Below, in pieces: positions 48,846 to 63,691 of a stretch of DNA of 64,000 bases. The notes under the pieces were generated by a model. It had not been told where the DNA came from. It saw only the letters and a program-made list of their open reading frames with translations, and ran no database searches. How positions within the stretch are numbered: the first letter of the stretch is position 1; each line of letters opens with the position of its first letter. A program made the translations under genes and the position numbers. The stretch spans positions 558,001 through 622,000 of the forward strand of contig SAXG01000004.1 of assembly GCA_012932865.1 (NCBI GenBank), read 5' to 3'. The stretch comes from Amylostereum areolatum. Lineage: Eukaryota; Basidiomycota; Agaricomycetes; Russulales; Stereaceae.

Positions 48846-51800
48846 TGCCTGCAGGCATGAGTAAGGAGGAGTCGGAGGAGTCGAGGAAATCAGTTATGGT
48901 AGTGCGAGGAGGACCCTGCAAGCCAGCCGAGGATGGCGGAGGCGCGGGGAGGATGCAATCATGGACCTACACCACCAGCAGATCCTTCAGCTTCATTCCG
49001 ATATCATGCCCCTGAGTGTGATGCTAGCGTGACACCGGATGGAATCCAAAAATGTCATGCTGATATCAGACTCAACGGGCTCCCTTGGGTCGGAAGCTGA
49101 GTTCCTTCGGATTCAATCCAATTATCTTACTAAGCTCGTCAAGGAGCAATCGGCGGGATGCTGGCTCAAATCATGCTTATCGCAATCTTATCATCCCAAT
49201 GTGGAAGCAAACAAAGCATCGTAATATATATATCATTCCGAGAACTACCATACAAAGTACATGGGGGGTGTTACAGGATGTCTACGGGTCCAAAAGGAGG
49301 AATGAAAAATGAATTAGAGTGTGTTACCTGGCATGCCAGCAAAACGGGATTGAGATAACCTAGCAAGTGCCAGCGAGCAAAAACCAGAGACCCAGGGGGA
49401 CCGAGAGCGAGGAGCGAGACGACAACCACAGGCCAAGACTGCAAGCAAAGACCGAGACCGCGAGTAGAGACCAAGAACACGAGGAAAGACCGAGAGCAAA
49501 GCCCATAAGTGCGAAAGAGCCCTCGGCAACAAGAGATCCCCAGGGGTACTAGTAGGGCCTATGCATGAGTGGCGTGGTGAGACAGACGAGCAGGAAGTGA
49601 GAGATACTAACACGCACCCAGGCTGTTGTCTCAATGCTACTCATGCTCATGAGAGAGCGGGCTGGAGACCTCGACATTGATGTGAGCGAAGGGGAAAGGG
49701 TGGGGTGGTCAAAGCCCACTCTTTGAGGAGATTCCGATATGTGATTCCGGTCTCGAAATCAGCTATACCGGGGTCTCCAGTGGTAGATGAGATGCTGTGG
49801 CCAGGTGGAGGGAGTTGACGTTGAGCGGTGGAGGTGGTGAGAGGAAACAAGAACGACACCGCGCGACGACGAAAATTGACATTGCTTACATAATCGACTT
49901 CAGACTCATCGCGCGGGGACTCCGTTCTTTCCACTTCTTACAAATGCCAGTGAAATGGGCTTGAAACCGACGGACCAGCTTGTGCTCACGCTGACTTTGG
50001 CGTGGAATTGGCTTACACTGACGGAAAAGCGGGATGGAACTCGAATCAGGGGTTTAGATTCAAGCTGACGTGAAGCCAGCGTGAACCTCCGGTCACGCCA
50101 TTCGACTCACCCCAACTGGCCATCATAGATTGATGCTGAGGCAACTGCTGGTGGTGTACGCGGGAAGGAAGCTGATCTTGGATCGAAAGCGCGTTCGTCG
50201 CGGCGCCCTGGGATCAATAAGTACGGCACTGGCAGACCATAGGTAGCCTCCGTTGAGTTGACCTTATACAGAGGATAGGCAGACCAAGTCCTCCACGATG
50301 CGACGGGACCAAAGCGAGGTTGACTCAGGCTCCCGGCAACTTACTTACTCCACGACCTGAACTCCGTTGAGTCAGTATCATGTGACCCATCCATCACCTT
50401 CGTACCAAGTCGAGAGTCGAAAGATGTTCAGAACCACACAGTAGGCAGTTCCGCATTCCCCAACTTCCCTCCATAACGCTTTAACCGTTTTCGAACAACG
50501 AAGACCGGGCTCCTTTCGGTTTCGTGCGTCATGTAACCTTCTGCGAGCCTCGCGGCTTTCGCAGCGTGACCGTCATACTACTTAGTGAGCCTCGGATTCT
50601 CCTTCGTCAGTATCGTTCCCAAAATTGACTCAGGCGTCGCTATCCTGGCTCGCGACCAATCCAAACCCCAAAGCGCCCTTCAGCAGATCGAGCATCCTGC
50701 AACAACCTCCGTACATTCATTGGTCGATCGATAACACTCCCTTTCCGCCTCTGTTCCGTACGCGTTCCGAGAAGGCAGTGAGCGTCCCCCCACACCAGTT
50801 TCTAAACTTTGCTCTTCCCTTTTCTCGCTTTTCATTTTCGTCTAGCACGGGAGCATATGACGACCTCGAGCCACTAGTCGAACACTGGTAGTGGCAAGAC
50901 GCCCGGTGTTATTGCTTCTCCGCGCCGCTGAAGATGAACAGTGAAGGCTGAGTCCGATCGAGTCCATTTTTGTTGTCCGAGGCTGTGGAGACGGCGGGCG
51001 AGCGCGAATTCGACTTCCAGAAGTATCTCTCTACAACCCAGTTCTACTCTTTGACACACATGTGGCCACCTTTGCTGAGGTCAATTGGAGGATCTGGATG
51101 ATACGGTCCCACCATCGAGGGAAGATCGCCTTCGTGGGATCCGTGGCGAGCGCCCGGGTCGAGAAAGCCATACGCGGTAGCTATAAGCTTCCTGACCACT
51201 CGCCTAGAATCTGACCCCGATGACGCCCACGCACTTATCTGTCGCAGAGATATTCTGTCAACTGAACCTACAGTACTCTAGTGGCAGCCACTTATTGCGA
51301 CGAACCCTTCGATATGCCGGGGACCATGCATATTTACAATACCCAAGAGACGCAACCAAGCCGAGTATCACCATCAAGATAGGTCGGAGAAGTACAAGAA
51401 ACGATGGTGCCAAACATAGCTACGGGGGTCAATACAAAGTTGGTATCGCCCCCGTCTCGCAACTTGGCAACGTTGGTCTCCTGATGCTACAAACGCTCGG
51501 AATTTGAACAGGCGTCGCTGGCGGCGACTTGCACATTACCGACACCTTCAGCGCGGAAACGTTCCGCGCCAACACTCGCGGCGCAACACCCTACATCCAC
51601 TTCAAGAGAGACCTGGTCCGTGGCGTTATCGGATGGTGCGGGGGCGCCTTGTATTGGGTTATTAGGTTTTGCTTCGGGACAATGGTATCACGCCTTTTCA
51701 GACTGGCACACCACATGGGCGACGCGGATAAGCAAGTCGTCGCTTACAAGAAGGAACACGAAGACCTTCGTAGAACGCGGAGTTTCCGCCTTCCTGAAAA

Positions 51801-51961
51801 CTGACCAGCGTTCTTTGTCTTGTTCCGCGCTGTTCGCCTGGTCCTCTGGCAAAGAACACCAAACTCCCGGATTGGATTGTCATTCTATAGTACAATGTCA
51901 TTTTGATTTAATTGCTGCATACTACTTACGCATGGTCATGTCGTACGCCAAATCAATCTGA
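48846..51961. other. gene-poor region
   Basis: About 3.1 kb without a gene I can assign. Contents: a purine-rich stretch at 49375-49520 with repeated AAGACCGAGA-like units; three TGACTCA/TGAGTCA sites at 50321-50327, 50368-50374 and 50626-50632; and scattered open frames between 50625 and 51804 on the plus strand. Parts such as VATFAEVNWRIWMIRSHHRG and QWYHAFSDWHTTWATRISKS look protein-like, but frames change without good introns. It could be a decayed gene. Confidence 0.4.
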
Positions 51962-53814
<1,853 letters not shown>

Positions 53815-54251
53815 AAATGTCTGGCCGTCAAGGAGGGCGATGAGGTCGACGGTGTTCGAGGGAAGAGAGCACGACGGTCAGGCGTTTGATCACAAAGCTC
53901 CCATGTGATTGTTTTCCTTATTTGGATGAATTTCGCTTCGTGACCGAGGTGGTCCTCTCTCTTTTTCGCCGTCGTTTGGAGCGAATATGGGCTGTTTTTT
54001 TGGTCAGTGTCGACATGTATTCGAATACACCGATATCCTCAACTGACGTACGGTATCACTTATTCCGCGAAGGACTACATAAGGACGTCTTATATTGTCA
54101 CTACACAGTGAGTCAAGGGATGGGCTCGCTGGGCCCTGCGTTTGGGTCTGAGCTGGTTCTGAGATCTGGATCTGACGATCTACACACGAGTCGCGGATCG
54201 GACTTAGCCTGTAAGGCTATAGGAGTTGTCGTGGGGTGCTGGCTGGTGCTG

Positions 54252-54288
54252 GTCAATGTTTTCTCAGGAGTCAATGTTTTCTCAGAAT
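54252..54288. repeat. tandem doubled 19-bp unit
   Basis: Two copies of GTCAATGTTTTCTCAG with a short spacer, in the upstream region shared by the Zap1-like gene and TMA16. Confidence 0.75.
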
Positions 54289-54778
54289 GTACTTATATAG
54301 ATCCAGGGTAGGTTGACCAGGAAAAAAACCTACCTCAAAGGCCCGCTGTGACGTGTCCTGGCTCACGGTATTTGCGAAACAAGCGGGGGATAAATTCTAA
54401 GAGGTAAGTCTGTAAACTCACCCAACGATGCATGAATGCATTGGCGATGTGTGGCAAAAGCTAGTCTCCTAAAGCAGACGTCGATGGAGTCAACCCTCGT
54501 ACCTCGGGATCCTCTCATCAGACGTCTGCTATCACTCGCGCGTCGTTGTCGAGAGTTCGGTCAGCCGAGCTTTGCCGAACTTCTCACGAAATGTTGAGGC
54601 TTATCCAAACGATAACCTGAAAATATGAAAATATGATTTGATATCTACAGTACAGGTGGTGTCTACAGTGGGTTCACAGCCTGCACAATGAGCTGAGGTG
54701 TCTGTGTAGTAGCCGAAGGGTGCGGTGACAGATGCCGCTAAATTAGTAGTAGAGGCTGAGCCATCGACCTTGAATCCT

Positions 54779-54803
54779 GGAGCTTGAAGCTTGAAGCTTG
54801 AAG
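54779..54803. repeat. (GCTTGAA)n short tandem repeat
   Basis: Three units of GCTTGAA. The same unit recurs at 63935-63961, and as a single partial copy near 46708-46718. Confidence 0.85.
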
Positions 54804-55583
54804 GCGGGATGTTTGCAGGGAAATTGATGGGCGGGAACTTTCTTCGATTCGGATATGAATAAGCTGGGACGAGGAGGAAGCGATGCTGCAGGAGAAACAA
54901 GCATTTGCGCGCGCGAACGGTCACGTCGAGAGACCCAGGGATGGGTTCGCCTGGTAGAGCGCGGGGTAACCCTCTCGACAAGGTTCTGCTCGAGTATGTC
55001 CCGCACGTGGGCTTATGTCACGAGCTCGTGTTGGTCCGCGCCGACCGATGTCTCCTCGAAGAGGGTGGAAGAAGTGAGTCCCGAGTGGGTGAGTCCTGTC
55101 GATGGGGCCAAGGGAGGCGGACAGGGTTTGAGGTTGATAGCTGGAGGAGAAAGTGCGTGTAGCATGACTGCGTGAGGATCAGCAAAAGAATGGGATAAAC
55201 GAGCAAGTGCCAGAGGGCCTGGTGCCAATGTTACGTGTTTGGAAGAGGAGGAAACGGCGGCGAGGGATGCATACAGACGAAGAGAACTTACTACTAAAAG
55301 TCATCCTGATTCTGCTGACGAGAATCCTGGGATCCTGACCCGGAAGTAGCGAGGTACATCGTTGTACACCCTCGGTGGATCCCAAACGACGCTGATGCTG
55401 ATGTAGAAGGACGAGGAGACCTCAGGAAAGAATATACTAAGATTATGTTTGCAGGTTAGCACTGTAGCTGTAGGGCGGTCGGTGGGCAAAAGCTTCCGAT
55501 CCTAACAATGGTAAACACATGGAGATGACGGGCCGATTCTCCGATTCCTCAGGGTTTCTTCCGTAGCGTTCAGCTTTACTGGC

Positions 55584-56355
55584 ATGGCTCCCTCAAAGTC
55601 ACCAAAGACAGGAGTCAAAGAAAAGAAGGAGAAGAAGGAGAAAGTTTTTCACCCAGACTCTCGTAAAGCCGGCCAACTCGCACGCACACAACTTCGAAAA
55701 GGCAAACTTGCAGGACAGGCGTCCAAGCGGTCTAAAAAACATTCATCGAAAGGTGACCTAGTTCACATGGCCATTATCGACCATAACACTGACACGTCCT
55801 GCTAGTCGATGTTTATGGATTCTTTTACCATGCCCTCCCCGAGGAAGGGGTCTTAACGTTGGAGGATATACACACTCTAGTCCGAGATGTATGGCTGAAG
55901 CGCCATGATGCGGAGCTGGACGCGGAACGTACCTCGAGACGGAAAGGGAGACCGAAGAGCGTCAAAGAACAGAAGCTGCAGGAAATCCAGCTGCAGGAGA
56001 CAGATCAGTATCGGACGGGCATGGGTACGCGTGCTGATCAGTATACTTTATTCATCTTCTGATCATCCGTCTTTCAGAGGTGCTAGATCTGACACACGAA
56101 GCGAACGTTGCACTTTTTCGTCAGTGGGACCAAATAGAAGCACCGTTCGTCCGAATGTTACGGTTCATACGTATTACGAGCACAAACCCGGACGTCGCCA
56201 TCCTCACACGCCCAGGAACCCACCTTACCCTACTCGACCGCGACGCTCCACCGTCTTCAGAAGAATGCGCCATGGATGTCGTTGACGCACCATTACTTTC
56301 AGAGCTGCCGTCACGCTTTGGGAGCACGATCATGACCATGGATGAGCCTATGTGA
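55584..56355 (+). CDS. TMA16: translation machinery-associated protein 16
   Basis: Small basic protein that binds pre-60S particles in ribosome assembly. Start MAPSKSPKTGVKEKKEKKEK at 55584, a Lys-rich N-terminus. The family core is VFHPDSRKAGQLARTQLRKG and KLAGQASKRSKKHSSK, then after an intron VDVYGFFYHALPEEGVLTLE and DIHTLVRDVWLKRHDAELDA. The acidic-basic helix RRKGRPKSVKEQKLQEIQLQ follows. After a second intron the protein reads EVLDLTHEANVALFRQWDQI and FVRMLRFIRITSTNPDVAIL. Stop TGA 56353-56355. Length about 210 residues, near the family norm. High confidence from the RKAGQLARTQLR segment. Confidence 0.9.
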
Positions 56356-56478
56356 CACTTGTGCATATATGCAGGATTGGGGTGCTTTCACCGGGTGTAT
56401 TTTACAGTCACTGATGTTATACAAGTATGCATATCCAATGTTACGACAGAGGATCGTCAACTGATCTGATCTCGAATG

Positions 56479-59000
56479 TCAGCCATACAACAACTCGTCG
56501 AATTGCCCGCCTTCGTTCAGCGCCGGACTTGGAGCGGGAAAGGGAATACAGGGCGCGTCCAATTCCCACTCCCTCCGAAGTCGGTTGTACACCAGTTTGA
56601 ACGTCGATATTGTTCCCTTCTCTTGGATGAGATGCAGCGTTGTCGTATAGCCTGCTACCGCCTGCGCCTGCGCGGCCTTGTGTACCTCCACACGGAACCG
56701 AACCGCCTTCACTATACCCATAACGCCCGCGGGGTCTACGACGTCCTCCATCTTGCACTTCAAAACGCCACCGTTCTCCGCGTTCGTCAGGAGGACACGC
56801 ACGCCCATGTTCCACGAGCAGTCTTTGGCACTCTTCCCTAGTCGCCTGCTCGTCGTGCACTGAGAGCAAATTGAAGCTAAGAGGTTTGAACTTGAAGAGG
56901 TTGCCAAACCAGGCGGGCGAAAGTGGAGACGAGGGTGCCCAAGAGTCGGAAGGAGCTGGAGAAGCAGCAAGCGCACTCTTTTTGCGCAGTAACCGTCCGC
57001 GACCACTATCAGCTGGTTCGACGATCTGGACGCGCTTGTCGCCCAAGACCGCCCTTCGCTGCCCCAGATTTCTTCTTCAGCGATGATTTGCGGGCAGGGG
57101 CCCCTTCCCCGGTGGACTCGTTGCCGAAGTCGTCGTCGACAAGGATGTGCGTTTTGTTCTCCTTGGCCACGACCAGGTTGAGTGGCGGCGGCTTATGGAC
57201 AGACCGGCGGACGCTAAGCGGCTTAGTGTTATGTGCTGTCTCGTCAACCTCGGTGATGATACCGAGCTCCTTCAGCCGCGGTGTTCCTCCGGTGTTCCCG
57301 CCCTCGTTTGTCACAGACCACACAGCGGGCAAGCCTTCCCTGGGAGACTGTACAAGGTTTGGAGACATTAATCCAGGGCTTCCCGTGGCCGCGTGCGTAT
57401 GCATGGCGTTTAGGTGCTGAGCAATTTGGTGGAAAAACCTTTGTACCTTCTCGTCTTGCATTTCGGGTACGTCCGGCGGTGAAATATTCAAGGCTTCCCA
57501 AATCGGAGAGGCGGGAGACAACGGAGAAATTGGTGTGGTTGGAGTGAGGGGGAAATTAGGTGATAGTGGGGAAGGAGAAGATGACGGGGCGCCATAGGAA
57601 GGTGTTACGGGTGTGGAAGAACCTGTGGTTGGTGTGTAGAAGTTGGGAGAGAGGAGAGCAGGATTTCCTGTGGTTACATCGTCATCTTCAGGAAGGAGCA
57701 CGCCGTGTCGACCCGACGCCCGGCGAGGGGTTGGCGGGGAAGCTCTTGGAGGGGGCTGCGAATGGTCGTGTTCAGATGGCGATGTCGATCTGTTCCGACA
57801 GCTCTTCGTCGCCTGTCGAAGGAGCTCCTCTTGCTGCTCGTCATAACTTTCAAGTTGCTTGATCCTGTATCGATGAAGCAAATGATAGATCCCTTTCTCC
57901 CATGTTTGTTCTTTATTCGTGAGTTTCGCCACGATGACTTCGTCTGCGGTGCCATGCCAAAGAGTACGCAGGTTCGCAAGGATATCAGGGTCAATCGCGG
58001 TCTTGTTTGGGAGGGGGCGAGCAATATCGTCCAGGTTTGGGGGCGCTAGTGTGCCCTTCTTCAGGGGCTGGGAGGTGAAGAAAGGGTGTGCCAGGATTTG
58101 GGGGATCGTGATACGCTTGCGAACGTCCTTCTCCAGCATTTTCTTGATGAGATCCTGCGCCCGAATGTCGATACCGGAGTGCATATCATAATTCCCGACC
58201 TTCACTTTCTCGAGTAGAGTGGGGAGATCGTCGTCGTCGAAAGGAAGTCGCCCAGCCAGCAGAGCGAACAAGATGACGCCACAAGACCAAATATCAGACG
58301 AAGACCCGTTGTAAGCTTGGCCATCGATGACCTCCGGCGCAGCATAGTGAGGGCTCCCACATGCAGTCTGCAGTAGACCGCTGCTGTTGGTCTTCTGCCA
58401 GGCGGCCATTCCGAAATCCGCCACCTTGATGTTCTTTTCCCGATCAAGAAGCAGGTTTTCGGGCTTCAAGTCTCTGTGAGCTATGTTGAAACGGTGGCAG
58501 TAGTCGATTGCAGAAATGATCTGTTGAAAGTAGCCAAGCGCTTCAGACGTTGACAGCCGACCCTTCTTGCACAAATATTCGAAGAGCTCGCCGCCTTCGA
58601 CATACTCGAGAATCAGGTAAAGTTCCGAAGATGTTTCCCAGACGTCATAGAGGCGCATGATGTTGGGGTGGTCAATGAGCTTCATGATGACGATCTCGCG
58701 CTCAATGCTCAAGAGGATCCGGTCGGCCTGTTCGTCCAAGCCCTGCATAGACATTCGGGAGTTGACGAGCGCAGTTTTGGAAACGATCTTAACCGCTGCA
58801 TACTGGCCAGTTTTAGAATGGCGGGCGATACGAACTCGACCTGAAAGACCTGTGAGTATGAGATTGGGGCACGGCGGGCGTTGCAACATACCTGAGCTTC
58901 CCTTGCCAATTGTCCGCCCGATCTTCCACAAGCCTATGACTTTCGGATCTTCTCCCTTCCTATTGCGGCGAGGCATCCTGGGTGTTTCGTCGTTGGTCAT
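56479..59000 (-). CDS. CAMK-like protein kinase, Gin4/Hsl1/Cdr2 (Nim1-related) type
   Basis: Septin- or cell-size-linked Ser/Thr kinase family that controls Wee1 and cytokinesis. Start MTNDETPRMPRRNRKGEDPK at 59000. The glycine loop IGKGSSGRVRIARHSKTG is split by an intron. The ATP lysine is in YAAVKIV, the catalytic loop HRDLKPEN, the metal motif DFGMA. The activation segment ACGSPHYAAPEV is typical for Gin4/Hsl1/Cdr2. After the kinase come a UBA-like part (ILANLRTLWHGTADEVIVAK), a long Ser/Pro region and a C-terminal domain (FKPLSFNLLSVHDEQATREE; KCKMEDVVDPAGVMGIVKAV) that resembles KA1. To reach it two extra G residues must be ignored, at 57042-57044 and 56804-56806. Unpatched the frame stops at 57009. 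Native stop 56479-56481. Confidence 0.88.
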
Positions 59001-59200
59001 AACAATCGTCTAGATGTTTAGTGATGAGTTGGGGGGGTTTAGTGATGGGATAAGGAAGCGGGAAGCGGTGAGTCGTGACTCAACCAAACATCGAAGGGTC
59101 CACCTTCACGTGACCGTTCACTGGGGAATTTGAATAACGGAACGCGCGGGGGTTTGGCTTTCTTCTCACCTCCACGCATTGTCCTCGAACGTGTCAACAA
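59001..59200. promoter_or_regulatory. bidirectional promoter kinase / LIG4
   Basis: 200 bp between the divergent starts at 59000 and 59201. A TGACTCAACC site lies near 59088. No TATA box seen. Confidence 0.5.
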
Positions 59201-62200
59201 ATGCAGCCCACGCCGGCACCCTCTTCGCGAGCTGGATCTCCCAGCCAAAACATAGCATACAGAGAATCCGACTATCCAGACCCCCCACGGAACAATGGCA
59301 GTGCACCTTTCGCTGTCCTCTCCCATCTGTTCGACAAACTTCAGAACGAACGAAAGCAGGAAAAACGGCGACGCCTTCTTACTTCGTGGTTTGAGCACTG
59401 GCGAGGACAGGTTGGACCTGACTTGTATCCCGTTCTTCGTCTCGTACTTCCGCACAAAGACAGGGAGCGAGTTACATATGGGTTGAAGGAGAAGAATCTT
59501 GCGAAAGCGTATATCAAATTGATTCCCCTCGGACCCAAGGACCCGGATGCCATCCGCCTCCTGAACTGGAAGAGGCCCACAGAACAGAATGTGCGTTCTT
59601 GGTGCTCAATCTGCGTGTTTCAATCCTTGTTCAAATGCAGTCGCGAGTAGAAGTCATCGGGTGACTTTCCTACGGTCTTGTTTGAAGTTGTCAGCAAGCG
59701 ATCATCCGTCGTTGAGGGCGGCTTGACCATTGAAGAGCTTAATGATATACTTGATGAACTCTCAAAGAATACCACCAAGCAGTATGCGAGCTGTTCGAAT
59801 TGCACGTTCTTTGTCAAACCCTTTTGATCTCAGAGACATCCAAATGCGGATCCTTCAAAAGGTCTACAATCGCTCCACCCCTGAAGAGCAAAGGTGGATT
59901 GTTCGAATTATCCTCAGAGGTGGGTGCCGTATTGAAGTTATTCCAACAGACTACTACAAAGGCTCAATTGATACGGATTTATACCTAGATATGAACATAT
60001 CTGTCAAGGAAACGACGGTGTTTTCAGTATTCCACCCCGACGCCCATGACCTTTTCAACACATGCTCGGACCTAAAGAAAGTAGCCTGGGAACTGTGGGA
60101 CGTCAAACGACGGCTGAATGACGACGCAAGTGGTCTACTCATTTCTTAAGCTGGTGATCTAAACATCATGCAGGACAAAACGGTGCGACTGTTCAAGGCA
60201 TTTGCCCCCATGCTTTGCAAAAGGCCAACGAAGCGGATCGAGGAGTCAGTCAAGGACATGGATGGTCGTGCCTTCATCATCGAAGAGAAACTCGATGGCG
60301 AGAGAATACAGTTACACAAAAGAGGGAACGAGTATTTTTATTGCTCCAGGTAGTCTTCTCATTGGGAGCTGGGATGGTTCGGAGCGTCTTACTCACTTCC
60401 ACACAGAAAGGGCAAAGACTACACTTATCTCTATGGGCAGCACGTCGGCACCGGAAGCTTGACGCCGTTTATCGACGCCTGCTTCGATAGTCGCGTGGAT
60501 GAGTGGGTGCTCTTATTCCATTTTTTTGTACTCCGACTCACTACGTCACCGAAATTGAGTAGAATCATCCTGGATGGAGAAATGCTCGTCTGGGATCCGG
60601 TATCAGAACGAAATTTGCCTTTCGGAACTTTAAAGACAGCGGCTTCGGGTGAGTCATATTCTCATGCATCAGGCGTGCTCTCACAGGAGGTGGTCCAGAC
60701 AAATCGAAAAAGGAGCACAACCCACGCCCGTGCTGTACGTTTCCGGACGCTGGTGGAAACACAAATTCTAATAGTTTCTACAGTCAAAGTTTTCGACCTC
60801 TTGTATCTCAACGGGATGTCGCTTATTCACAAGTCTGTCAAATTTCGCAAGCGGAACCTTAGATCCTGTGTCTCTGAGGTCCCTGGTCGAATTGAGTTCA
60901 TCTCCGAGTCTGAGGGCAAAACTGCCAAGGATGTACGAAACCGGATGGATGAGGTCATGGCCAACAGGGGCGAAGGGTTGGTTTTGAAGCATCCAAGTGC
61001 AGAATATGTTCTCAATGGGCGGAACAAAGATTGGATCAAGGTATGTTCCAATATTCATATGGCTATGTTTTTAACTTTCTTTGTAGGTCAAGCCGGAGTA
61101 TATGGTCAGTGCTCTTTGCACAATAGCGAACAAATGATCGACCAAGTCTTACCCCTGCAGGATAACATGGGTGAAACGGTAGACGTGCTAGTAGTAGGTA
61201 TGTACTCGAGTTACGTGTTGCAACCTTCACTCACATTAAATCTAGCTGGTAGTTATGGTTCTGGTCGCCGCGGAGGTGGCGTTTCTAGTCTCATATGCGC
61301 TGTGCTCGACGACCGCAAGACTCCAAACGAGGACGGCGAACCGGAGTACGCGCAAGCTGCATATTTACCCATGTCTACTGATTTATCTTTAGATATAGTA
61401 CGTTTGTTCGCGTCGGCTCAGGACTGAGCTACGTCGAATACGCTTGGGTTCGTGATAAACCGTGGAAAAAACGCGACCCAAACAACCCCCCAGGTTTCGT
61501 GCAGACCAGTGCGCGAGGTACTGACGATAAAGGAGACTTATACCTGGAACCGGAGGAGTGGGTAGATCTCCCATTTATCCATCCTATTATGTTGCTCATA
61601 TCAAACCCATCCGCGCAGCTCCTTTATCTTGCAAATAAAAGCGGCCGAAATCACCTCTTCAGGTATGGAGGATCTTCCTGTCTCCCGATATATCATTGAC
61701 CAAGGTGTCGTAGATCAATATCACGTCGGATTTACGCTGCGGTTCCCTCGAGCTCTGAGGATTCGCGACGATCTATCCATCCAGGATTGCATGACTGTTT
61801 CTGGTACGCAGACCCCTCAATTGGGCCTACTATGACGCTAACATTTACTAGCTGTTCTGGAAAGTATGCGTTCTGAAAGGAAGCGTAAGCTGGACAATGA
61901 GACGGAGCGAGTCTGTTTCTATCTTGCACGGTGACTGCTCGTTAAACTCATTACAGGAAGCCCAAGAAGAAGCGGAAGAGTGCCGCTAAAAAGGTACTTT
62001 CAACCTTCATCTAAATCGAGTTTCGCACGGCCTCTCATATTACCTCATCAGCCCACTGTCCTGCCAGAGTTTGAGGCCGTGAACCTGAAGGACGTGAAAG
62101 TGACTTCTAGCCTCTTTAAGGGAATGACTTTCAGTAAGTCTTCATCGACTCTATCAATCCCCAAACAATAGCTTACAGGCAATGATATAGTGGTCGCCTC

Positions 62201-63691
62201 GGATCCCAAATCCCGCACACGCGACGCCGACAAGCAGGAGCTCCTTAAACTGCACGTGCTCTCTACGTTCCCGTTTACTGTAGATTTAAATAAACGTCTC
62301 CTTTAGGATCAAGGCGCACGGCGGGTCCATAGTTCAAGTCGTTAAAAACCAACCAAACTTAACTGTGGTTTATGGCGGGACTGCGACTCGTATGCTCAGA
62401 AGCTCTGTTCCTCACGCCATGAGACTAACCCATACTAGCATACGATATCAAGCTCATCATGAACAAGGAAACCTACGACATAATACGACCCAAATGGTTG
62501 CTTGATTCTGTCGCAGCCGAAGAACTGATGCCTATGTCAAAGAGGTATGTAGAACAAGTATCACGCTGTCAAGGGCAGTCACGCGTACATTAAGTCGAAC
62601 AATTCACGCGTTCTCCCAGATATTTCTTCTATGCTACTGCGAATCGCAAAGAAAGCGACGAATACAACATGGAAAGCGATAACGGTAGCGAGACAGAACC
62701 AGAGGACGGGACGGACGTTGTTCCTGCCCCGACCAGTAACAAGATGGAAGACGATGGAACAAGCGACCCATTACTCAATGATTGGTTTCATGTTCGAGAT
62801 GGTGGACCGTCAGCAGATGGGAAAGACGAATCTGACTCTGAGACTGACCCTGAATCAGAGAATGACGATGTTCGCGAGGACGGTGATGACCTGAACTGGT
62901 TCAATGTGGACGGCACCGATTCCCTGGATCCGGAGATCCCTGCAGGAGTGGTATGAGCTTTTTTTTCAGTCAGTATGATCCAGAACTCATTGTGGATGGT
63001 GCAGTCACAGATTAATGTTAGAGACCAAAGTCAAAGCATGGTCAGTGGTATTCCCGGGAAACAGATACAAAAGTCTCACAGCTTGTTTCAGGAATCGGGC
63101 GAGGATGTCGAGATGGGAGAGGACAAGTCTGCCATGAGCTACGATGAGGAGCTGATTTTCAAGCATTTGTGAGTGAGATGCAGCGCGCCCTAATACTTGC
63201 TGATGATGAGCATCAAAGATGTTTCTACCTGGACTCACCCAGTAATGCCCGCAAGAATGGAATGGCAGTGCGATCTAAACATGAAAGTGCTATCGTGAAG
63301 AGGTATATCTTTATAGGATCGGTCGGGCTTCTGGGGCTCGTATGCTCACCCTTATCCATAGCTTCGAGGAGATTGCTCAGCAAGTCACGGATAATGGAGG
63401 GAGACTTGGTGACCTACACGATGTAAAACTCACACATATCGTACTGGACAAACGCGACGATAGTCGCCGCCGCCAACTGATACAGGTCACTTCCAAGTAA
63501 GTCTTTCCTCGATATCATCGAAGGTCGCTCCTAAGGCTAGTCAGTCCCAAACGACGGAATCTAGTACTTGCCGATTTCATCCAGGCTTGTCTCGACGAAA
63601 ACACACTTCTGGACGAGGCTGGTGCGTTCATGCTGACTCCTCATTATGTTTCGAATCTCACTTGCATGACCTTCCAGATTTTGCACCATGA
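59201..63691 (+). CDS. LIG4: DNA ligase IV
   Basis: ATP-dependent ligase of non-homologous end joining, partner of the XRCC4 homologue. Start MQPTPAPSSRAGSPSQNIAY at 59201. The N-terminal DNA-binding domain includes FAVLSHLFDKLQNERKQEKR, VLPHKDRERVTYGLKEKNLA, EVVSKRSSVVEGGLTIEELN and YNRSTPEEQRWIVRIIL. The adenylation motif is IIEEKLDGERIQLHKRG, with the active Lys in EKLDGER (near 60282-60300). Further motifs are IILDGEMLVWDP, KVFDLLYLNGMSL, NRGEGLVLKHPS and DWIKVKPEY. The OB part includes GSYGSGRRGGGVSSLICAVL. A C-terminal BRCT has LTVVYGGTA, YDIIRPKWLLDSVAAEELMP. A long acidic linker precedes the second BRCT (GGRLGDLHDVKLTHIVLDKR; VLADFIQACLDENTLLDEAD). Stop TGA 63689-63691. More than 15 introns, all read in frame. 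Confidence 0.94.

Larger units (their letters stand above)
53815..55583. other. intergenic region between Zap1-like gene and TMA16
   Basis: About 1.8 kb, the upstream region of both divergent genes. Contains a doubled TCAATGTTTTCTCAG unit at 54252-54288 and an AGCTTGA repeat at 54779-54803. No gene recognised. Confidence 0.5.

Noticed and set aside
49314..49634. Minus-strand open frame of 106 codons
   Set aside because: It arises from the purine-rich repeat on the opposite strand and has no protein-like features.
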